Shown: positions 5,795-10,171 of the stretch, in pieces
How the letters are laid out: every line of letters starts with the position of its first letter
How positions within the stretch are numbered: position 1 is the stretch's first letter
Origin: Kiloniellales bacterium
GTDB lineage: Bacteria > Pseudomonadota > Alphaproteobacteria > Kiloniellales > JAKSDN01
Reading direction: 5' to 3'
DNA: 10,171 nucleotides
Assembly (NCBI GenBank): GCA_022360075.1
Contig: JAKSDN010001457.1
Span: 1 to 10,171 of the forward strand
Translations under genes and position numbers: made by a program
Notes under the pieces: model-generated
The model's database searches: none
Told to the model about the DNA's origin: nothing
Seen by the model: only the letters and a program-made list of their open reading frames with translations

Positions 5795-6876
5795 GCCGGG
5801 AAGTCCGCCAGCGCCTCGACCACGGCCTGCATCTCCGCCTCCGTGCCGATGGTCACGCGCAGGCAATCGCCAAGGCCGTAGGCGCCCATGGCCCGCACCA
5901 GGACGCCCCGGCTCTTCAGATGCGCCGCCGCGGCCGCGGCATCGCGGCCTTCTTCCTTGGCGAAGCGCAGCAGCACGAAATTGCCGACCGACGGCAGGAC
6001 CTCCAAGCCACGCTCGATCGCCTGGGTGCGGAACCAGGTGAGCTGCGCGGCATTGTGGGAGCGCGAGCGGGCGACGTGATCCTGGTCGCGCAAGGCCGCC
6101 ACGCCGGCCTGCTGGGCGGCGGCGGTCACGTTGAAGGGCCCGCGGATCCGGTTCAGCACGCCGGCCACCTCCGGGGGGCAGTAGGCCCAGCCGAGCCGCA
6201 GGGACGCCAGGCCGTAGATCTTCGAGAAGGTGCGCAGCATGACGACATTGTCGTGCGCGCGGACCAAGGCGGCACCGTCCTCGTAGTCCGCGGCGGTCAC
6301 GTACTCGGCATAGGCGGCGTCGATGGCGAGCAGCACCGAGTCCGGCAGGCCGCGGCGCAGGCGTTCGAGCGCGGCGCCGGAAAGGTAGCTGCCAGTCGGA
6401 TTGTTCGGATTGGCGAGGAAAACGATCCGCGTGCGCGTGCTGACCCGCGCCAGCAGCGCGTCGACATCGGCGGTCAGATCGCGCTCGGGCGCCGGCACCG
6501 GGACCGCGCCGGCCGCGCGCGCGGCGATCGGATACATGAGGAAGCCGTGGGTCGAATGCAGCACCTCGTCGCCCGGCCCGACGTAGCCGCGCACCAGCAA
6601 GGCGATCAGCTCGTCCGAGCCGGCGCCGCAGACCAGGCGCTCCGGCTCCAGGCCGTAGATCTCGGCCAGGGTCTCGCGCAGGCTTGCCGAGGCGCCGTCG
6701 GGATAGCGGTGCAGCTCGTCCTGGTGGGCGACATAGGCGGCCTGGGCCTGCGGGCTCGGGCCAAGCGGGTTCTCGTTGGAGGCCAGGCGGATGACCCGGT
6801 TGGCCCCGGGGATCGCCGCCTCGCCCCCGACATAAGCCTCGATGTCGAGGATGCCGGGACGCGGGATCGGTGCCAT
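5791..6876 (-). CDS. hisC: Histidinol-phosphate / aromatic amino acid aminotransferase
   Basis: A fold-type I PLP-dependent aminotransferase of 361 residues, the usual HisC length. Visible motifs are RLASNENPLGPSP (30-42) near the N terminus, LVCGAGSDELIALL (81-94), FLANPNNPTGSYL (153-165), LAIDAAYAEYV (183-193), and FSKIYGLASLRLGW (217-230) with the PLP-binding Lys219. Conserved Arg340 lies in GDCLRVTIGT. HisC enzymes convert imidazole-acetol phosphate to histidinol phosphate, and many also transaminate 4-hydroxyphenylpyruvate and phenylpyruvate. Here it lies between chorismate mutase and prephenate dehydrogenase, so I infer an aromatic role, possibly dual with histidine synthesis. The start at ATG 6876 shares its A with the upstream TAA (TAATG), implying translational coupling. 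An in-frame extension to 6954 would run into the mutase gene and is rejected. Confidence 0.93.
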   Translation of the reverse strand: MAPIPRPGILDIEAYVGGEAAIPGANRVIRLASNENPLGPSPQAQAAYVAHQDELHRYPDGASASLRETLAEIYGLEPERLVCGAGSDELIALLVRGYVGPGDEVLHSTHGFLMYPIAARAAGAVPVPAPERDLTADVDALLARVSTRTRIVFLANPNNPTGSYLSGAALERLRRGLPDSVLLAIDAAYAEYVTAADYEDGAALVRAHDNVVMLRTFSKIYGLASLRLGWAYCPPEVAGVLNRIRGPFNVTAAAQQAGVAALRDQDHVARSRSHNAAQLTWFRTQAIERGLEVLPSVGNFVLLRFAKEEGRDAAAAAAHLKSRGVLVRAMGAYGLGDCLRVTIGTEAEMQAVVEALADFPA

Positions 6877-7760
6877 TACGAAACGCTTTCGAGCGGCGGC
6901 GCCACGAGCCGCTCTTCGGAGAGCGGCACCGCGTAGCCGCCGATCGCCCAGCAATGGCTGAGCAGATCGGCACCGGGGTTGACGAGCCGGCCGATGCGCG
7001 GATCGCTGTCGCTCAGGTAGCCTTCGACCTCGACCAGGTGGAGCCGACGCTCCGGCGCCTCCTCCCAGGTCTGGATGTCGAGCACGGCAAAGCCGCTGTC
7101 GCCGAGCAGCGTCCTCAGCGCGCTGCGTGACAAGGGCTCGGGCGTCTCCAGGGCGAGAAAGCCCCGGTCTTCGCCGCTCTGCTCGGGCTGGGCCAGGGCG
7201 ATCGCCAGGCCATCGGGTTCGTCGGCCCGGGCAAGCGGTACCGCGGTGAAGGGCAGGCGCGCGACGATCCGCGGTACGGTGTCACCGTCGCGCGCCAGAT
7301 GGCGCCACCAGGGGTTGCTCTCCTCGCTGCGCGGTAGCGGCAGCACGCCGACCGTGACCTCGCCCTCGCTGACCGCACGCAGCACGCTGGTGTTGGACTC
7401 GAGGCCCCGGACCGGCGTCTGCGAGCCGAAGTGGTCGCGCGCCAAGCGGCCGAGGTCGACATCGTCCTCGATCACGCTGGCCGCCACCGAGAAGGGCCCC
7501 TGGAGGGCGATGAAGGCGTTGATGATCTCGCGCCAGATCCGCACCAGGACCGGGCGCGGAAAGTCGCCCTGGTGGCGCGCCACGAGGCGGCGCAGGATCT
7601 GCGCCTCGCGCCCGGGCCGCATCGCCGGGCCGTTGCCTGCCTTGGTCGCGCCGATCGCCCGCCCGATCTCGGTCCGACGCATGATCAGATCGTGGATGGC
7701 GTCGTCGATCTCGTCGATCTCCCGGCGCAAATCGTCGAGCGATGCGTTTCCGGCAGGCAT
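6876..7760 (-). CDS. Chorismate mutase with degenerate prephenate dehydratase/ACT-like C-terminal region
   Basis: A 294-residue protein from ATG 7760. Residues 8-90 are an AroQ-type chorismate mutase domain (chorismate to prephenate). By alignment from memory to the E. coli enzyme, the active-site residues are kept: Arg12, Arg29, Lys40, Arg51, Glu52, Gln87. The domain ends in IWREIINAFIALQGPF, a sequence typical of P-proteins (mutase-dehydratase). Residues about 91-205 look like a shortened dehydratase domain (HFGSQTPVRGLESNTSVLRA, then GEVTVGVLPLPRSEES), but the catalytic Thr-Arg-Phe motif is absent: the matching stretch reads DGLAIALAQPEQSGEDRGF. Residues about 208-262 look ACT-like (ending LHLVEVEGYLSDSDPRIG) without an ESRP Phe-binding motif. 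It is first gene of the operon, so an active mutase with a repurposed regulatory part is likely. An upstream TTG (7823) lies in the putative promoter and is rejected. Confidence 0.85.
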   Translation of the reverse strand: MPAGNASLDDLRREIDEIDDAIHDLIMRRTEIGRAIGATKAGNGPAMRPGREAQILRRLVARHQGDFPRPVLVRIWREIINAFIALQGPFSVAASVIEDDVDLGRLARDHFGSQTPVRGLESNTSVLRAVSEGEVTVGVLPLPRSEESNPWWRHLARDGDTVPRIVARLPFTAVPLARADEPDGLAIALAQPEQSGEDRGFLALETPEPLSRSALRTLLGDSGFAVLDIQTWEEAPERRLHLVEVEGYLSDSDPRIGRLVNPGADLLSHCWAIGGYAVPLSEERLVAPPLESVS

Positions 7761-7794
7761 GCGTTTCGGTACCGTTTGGGATTCGGGGCGACTA

Positions 7795-7823
7795 GAGATA
7801 GTCGGAGCAGGGTACAAAATCAA
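7795..7823 (-). promoter_or_regulatory. Candidate promoter of the chorismate mutase-hisC-tyrC operon
   Basis: On the minus strand, TTGATT (7823-7818), a 17-nt spacer and TATCTC (7800-7795) resemble a housekeeping promoter. The -35 matches 4 of 6 consensus bases and the -10 matches 3 of 6. The predicted transcript would start near 7788, about 28 nt before ATG 7760. This is a motif match by eye and modest evidence. Confidence 0.35.
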
Positions 7824-7847
7824 AGAAAACCTTGGGCAACGAAAGCG

Positions 7848-7877
7848 TTGACAGGCCGCAGTCCAGGTCCCTAGCTA
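7848..7877 (+). promoter_or_regulatory. Candidate metX-metW promoter with overlapping inverted repeat
   Basis: TTGACA (7848-7853) is a perfect -35 hexamer. TAGCTA (7872-7877) follows after 18 nt as a weak -10, which would give a 5' leader of roughly 60 nt before ATG 7943. The inverted repeat CAACG-AAAG-CGTTG (7837-7850) overlaps the first three bases of the -35 and could be a small operator. The -35 is seen clearly; the -10 and operator role are inferred. Confidence 0.45.
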
Positions 7878-7936
7878 TCCCTAGCCGAAGCCACTGCCCC
7901 GCTTGGGCCACCCCTGGACAGGCCAGAGCGCCAAGC
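7861..7936 (+). other. Interleaved inverted repeats in the metX upstream region
   Basis: GTCCAGG (7861-7867) pairs with CCTGGAC (7913-7919), and GCTTGG (7901-7906) pairs with CCAAGC (7931-7936), the latter ending 7 nt before the metX ATG. The two helices interleave, a pseudoknot-type topology. The sequence does not match the SAM-II riboswitch consensus I know (no GCUAAAAAGG-like segment). If the TTGACA promoter is right, the first arm would not be transcribed. I treat this as a weak structural observation, not a called riboswitch. Confidence 0.2.
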
Positions 7937-7942
7937 CGAGCC

Positions 7943-9118
7943 ATGACCATAAGCGCGTCCGACGAGACGCTTGCAGAAAAGCCGATCAAGGCGCCCAGCC
8001 AGACCGTAGAGCTCGGCAAGCAGCAGCCCCTGCGCCTGGACTGCGGCGTCGAGCTCGGCCCTTTCACGCTGGCCTACCAGACCTATGGCCGGCTCAACAG
8101 CGCGCGCTCCAATGCCATTCTCGTGTTCCATGCGTTGACCGGCGACCAGTTCCTCGCCGGCAAGCATCCGGTGACCGGCAAGGAGGGCTGGTGGAGCCGC
8201 ATGGTGGGCCCGGGCCTGCCGATCGATACCGAGCGCTTTTTCGTGATCTGCGCCAATGTGATCGGGGGCTGCCTGGGCACGACCGGGCCGAAGGAGATCA
8301 ACCCGGCCAGCGGCGAGCCCTGGGGCCTGAGCTTTCCGGTCATCACCATCGCCGACATGGTCCGCGCGCAGGTTCAGTTGCTCGACCATCTGGGCATCGA
8401 GCGGCTGTTCTGCGTGACCGGCGGCTCCATGGGCGGCATGCAGGCGCTGCAGTTCGTGGCCAGCTATCCCGAACGCGTGTTCTGCGCCATCCCGATCGCA
8501 ACGGCGGCCCATCACACGGCCCAGAATATCGCCTTCCACGAGGTCGGGCGGCAGGCGATCATGGCCGACCCGGACTGGTGCGGCGGCGCCTACCAGAAGC
8601 ACGGCAAGAACCCGCATCGCGGGCTCGCCGTCGCGCGCATGGCCGCGCACATCACCTATCTCTCGGAGCCCGCCCTGCACCGCAAGTTCGGCCGGCGCCT
8701 GCAGGACCGCGCGCAGATCACCTACGGCTTCGACGCCGACTTCGAGGTCGAGAGCTATCTGCGCCACCAGGGCATCAGCTTCGTCGAGCGCTTCGACGCC
8801 AACTCCTACCTCTACATCACGCGGGCGATGGACTACTTCGACCTGGCCGCCGAGCACGAAGGCGTGCTGGCCAAGGCCTTCGCGCGCACGCCGGTGCGCT
8901 TCTGCGTGGTCTCCTTCACCAGCGACTGGCTGTTCCCGACCTCGGAGAGCCGCCAACTGGTGCGCGCGCTCAACGCCGTGGCCGCCGACGTCAGCTTCGT
9001 CGAGATCGAGAGCGACAAGGGCCACGATGCCTTCCTGCTCGACGAGCCCGAGTTCCGGGCAACGCTGAGCGGCTTCCTCGCCGGCTCGGCCGAGCTCTGC
9101 GGCCTGCGCCTGCGGTGA
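7943..9118 (+). CDS. metX: Homoserine O-acyltransferase (acetyltransferase type)
   Basis: A 391-residue alpha/beta-hydrolase-fold enzyme that activates homoserine by acylation, the first committed step of methionine synthesis. The catalytic triad is visible: nucleophile Ser162 in [11 protein letters not shown] (157-167), Asp328 in [17 protein letters not shown] (324-340), and His361 in [16 protein letters not shown] (356-371). [17 protein letters not shown] (57-73) and [20 protein letters not shown] (105-124) are MetX hallmarks. The acyl donor (acetyl- or succinyl-CoA) cannot be read from these motifs. ATG 7943 is chosen because the longer frame (from TTG 7832) runs through the putative promoter and lacks conserved sequence; the ribosome site is poor (GCCGAG). 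metW follows after 10 bp. Confidence 0.95.
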   Translation: MTISASDETLAEKPIKAPSQTVELGKQQPLRLDCGVELGPFTLAYQTYGRLNSARSNAILVFHALTGDQFLAGKHPVTGKEGWWSRMVGPGLPIDTERFFVICANVIGGCLGTTGPKEINPASGEPWGLSFPVITIADMVRAQVQLLDHLGIERLFCVTGGSMGGMQALQFVASYPERVFCAIPIATAAHHTAQNIAFHEVGRQAIMADPDWCGGAYQKHGKNPHRGLAVARMAAHITYLSEPALHRKFGRRLQDRAQITYGFDADFEVESYLRHQGISFVERFDANSYLYITRAMDYFDLAAEHEGVLAKAFARTPVRFCVVSFTSDWLFPTSESRQLVRALNAVAADVSFVEIESDKGHDAFLLDEPEFRATLSGFLAGSAELCGLRLR

Positions 9119-9128
9119 CGCCGAATCC

Positions 9129-9767
9129 ATGAGCCCGCTCGATGCCACGACCGCGCGGCAGGGCGCCAAGATCCGCGCCGATCTGCAGATCATCGCCGAC
9201 ATGGTCGACGCCCGCGCCCGCGTGCTCGACATCGGCTGCAGCGACGGCGCGCTGCTCGACTATCTGACCCGCTTCAAGCAGGTCAAGGGGCGCGGCATCG
9301 AGCTCAGCCAGGAGGGCGTCAACTCCTGCGTCGGCCATGGCCTCAGCGTGATCCAGGGCGACGCCGACACCGACCTCTTCGACTACCCCGACGGCGCTTT
9401 CGACTTCGTGATCCTCAGCCAGACCCTGCAGGCGACGCGCGACCCGAGGGTGGTGCTGGAGCAACTCGTGCGGATCGGCGATCACGCCATCGTTTCCTTT
9501 CCCAACTTCGGCCACTGGCGCGTGCGCCGCGCCCTGCTGCTGGGCGGCCGCATGCCTGTCACCAGCGCCCTGCCCGAGAAGTGGTACGAGACCCCCAACA
9601 TCCACCTCTGCACGATCCGCGACTTCCTGGCGCTCTGCACCGATGTGGGCGTGACGGTCGAGCGCTTCCTCTCGCTCGACGACCGCGGCTGCCCGAAGCC
9701 CACCACCTCGCTCTGGCGCGCCAACCTGACCGGCCAGCACGGGATGTTCTTGCTCAGGCGGGGTTAG
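9129..9767 (+). CDS. metW: Methionine biosynthesis protein MetW
   Basis: A 212-residue protein with a class I SAM-dependent methyltransferase-like fold. RVLDIGCSDGALLDYL (31-46) is the nucleotide-binding motif, and GIELSQEGVNSCVGHGLSVIQGDAD (56-80) follows with the acidic residue of strand 2. YPDGAFDFVILSQTLQAT (86-103) and IVSFPNFGHWRVRRALLLGGRMP complete the MetW pattern, as does NIHLCTIRDF. MetW is almost always encoded directly after metX, as here (10-bp gap, no intervening promoter), and is thought to act with MetX rather than as a classical methyltransferase. There is no obvious Shine-Dalgarno sequence, so translation may be coupled to metX. The assignment is confident; its biochemical activity is less settled. 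Confidence 0.95.
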   Translation: MSPLDATTARQGAKIRADLQIIADMVDARARVLDIGCSDGALLDYLTRFKQVKGRGIELSQEGVNSCVGHGLSVIQGDADTDLFDYPDGAFDFVILSQTLQATRDPRVVLEQLVRIGDHAIVSFPNFGHWRVRRALLLGGRMPVTSALPEKWYETPNIHLCTIRDFLALCTDVGVTVERFLSLDDRGCPKPTTSLWRANLTGQHGMFLLRRG

Positions 9768-9813
9768 GGTCACGGGCCCGCTTCCTGTATTCTCTCGAGG
9801 CTATCCAGCTCCG

Positions 9814-9818
9814 GGAGG
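9814..9818 (+). promoter_or_regulatory. Shine-Dalgarno GGAGG of the aldolase-family gene
   Basis: GGAGG lies 8 nt before ATG 9827, the clearest ribosome site in the window. It selects 9827 over the ATG at 9820, which is in another frame, and over the in-frame ATG at 9839. The 59-bp gap after metW shows no convincing terminator. TATTCT (9788-9793) could be a -10 but has no -35 at the right distance. Confidence 0.65.
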
Positions 9819-9826
9819 AATGCCCC

Positions 9827-10171
9827 ATGCCCGACGTCATGGAGAAGACCCGACGCGAATCGGTCTACCAGCCAGAGCAGCAGGGTCTCAAGTTCCCGAC
9901 CCTGCCGTCTTTCGCAAGCCATGCGGAGGAGCGCCGGCACCGCAAGGAGCGTTTGGCCGCGGCCTGTCGGGCCTTTGCGCTGCACGGCTTCGACTACGGC
10001 TTCGCCGGGCACATTTCCGTGCGCGACCCTGAGTATCCGGAGCTCTACTGGACCAATCCGATGGCGGTCCACTTCACCCAGGTCACGGTCTCCAAGCTGA
10101 TCCTGGCCAACCACGAGGGCGAGGTGGTCGAGGGCGACTATGCCCTGAACCGGGCGGGCTTCGTCCTGCAC
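9827..10171 (+). CDS. Class II aldolase/adducin-family protein (3' partial)
   Basis: The first 115 residues of a protein that leaves the window without a stop. KERLAAACRAFALHGFDYGFAGHISVRDPEYPELYWTNP (40-78) is the opening of the class II aldolase/adducin fold, in which GHISVRDP binds the phosphate or carboxylate end of the substrate. It is followed by MAVHFTQVTVSKLILANHEGEVVEG (79-103), a stretch typical of the cytosolic 'aldolase II superfamily' proteins in proteobacteria. The zinc-binding histidines that define catalysis would lie beyond the window edge. The substrate is unknown; homologues are annotated only by fold. It follows metW on the same strand but with its own strong ribosome site, and nothing links it functionally to methionine synthesis. 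A long minus-strand frame over the same stretch lacks recognisable domains and is its shadow. Confidence 0.85.
   Translation, partial: MPDVMEKTRRESVYQPEQQGLKFPTLPSFASHAEERRHRKERLAAACRAFALHGFDYGFAGHISVRDPEYPELYWTNPMAVHFTQVTVSKLILANHEGEVVEGDYALNRAGFVLH

Noticed and set aside
4778..6973. A 731-codon minus-strand frame covering prephenate dehydrogenase and the region upstream, as if a fusion
   Set aside because: Its first half is the shifted-frame shadow of hisC (Arg/Gly/Pro-rich, no domains). The dehydrogenase has its own ATG at 5794 overlapping the hisC stop.
7854..7942. SAM-II or other SAM riboswitch upstream of metX
   Set aside because: SAM-II elements are known upstream of met genes in alphaproteobacteria, but the conserved core I know is absent. 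Only generic inverted repeats are seen.
7871..9232. A 453-codon minus-strand frame opposite metX
   Set aside because: The composition is that expected from the complement of high-GC codons and no domain is recognisable. The plus strand encodes a textbook MetX with its full catalytic triad.
9770..10171. A 133-codon minus-strand frame at the right edge
   Set aside because: The plus strand from 9827 has a strong Shine-Dalgarno and a recognisable class II aldolase N terminus; the minus frame is its shadow.

Overview
The window reads as ordinary chromosomal DNA of a high-GC alphaproteobacterium, most likely a Rhodospirillales-like lineage. This rests on the strong G/C bias at third codon positions, the B12-dependent ribonucleotide reductase, the metX-metW pair, a DUF2125 gene beside a prephenate dehydrogenase, a stand-alone chorismate mutase-hisC-prephenate dehydrogenase operon, and two palindromic intergenic elements of a style common in alphaproteobacterial genomes. 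The taxonomic call is an inference from gene content and order. I see no phage, IS element, tRNA, rRNA, CRISPR array or defence island.

Layout. Positions 1-303 are the 3' end of nrdJ (+). Positions 304-650 hold no gene but contain a hairpin and a composite palindromic repeat. Positions 651-2836 are a divergent pair: a LysR-type regulator (-) and an MFS transporter of the YbfB/YjiJ type (+). Between them lies a short AT-rich promoter region with a 27-bp near-perfect palindrome, the best regulatory signal in the window. Positions 2837-3046 are a convergent gap with a second palindromic repeat. Positions 3047-3676 encode a ChaC-like gamma-glutamylcyclotransferase (-), and 3814-4845 a membrane-anchored DUF2125 protein (+). 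The DUF2125 3' end overlaps the 3' end of the next operon by 68 bp.

That operon (minus strand, 7760 down to 4778) is chorismate mutase, hisC, then prephenate dehydrogenase, with TAATG and ATGA stop/start overlaps. Its products can take chorismate to prephenate, prephenate to 4-hydroxyphenylpyruvate, and the keto acid to tyrosine by an aromatic or histidinol-phosphate aminotransferase. The chorismate mutase carries a C-terminal region that looks like a shrunken prephenate dehydratase plus ACT domain without the expected catalytic and Phe-binding motifs. I consider this the most interesting protein here.

Divergent from this operon, across a 182-bp control region, is metX-metW (+), the acylation step of methionine synthesis and its partner. 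A class II aldolase/adducin-family gene starts at 9827 behind a clear Shine-Dalgarno sequence and runs off the window end. I found no convincing new biological system. The findings are regulatory structures, repeat architecture, and a degenerate regulatory domain in an amino-acid pathway enzyme.
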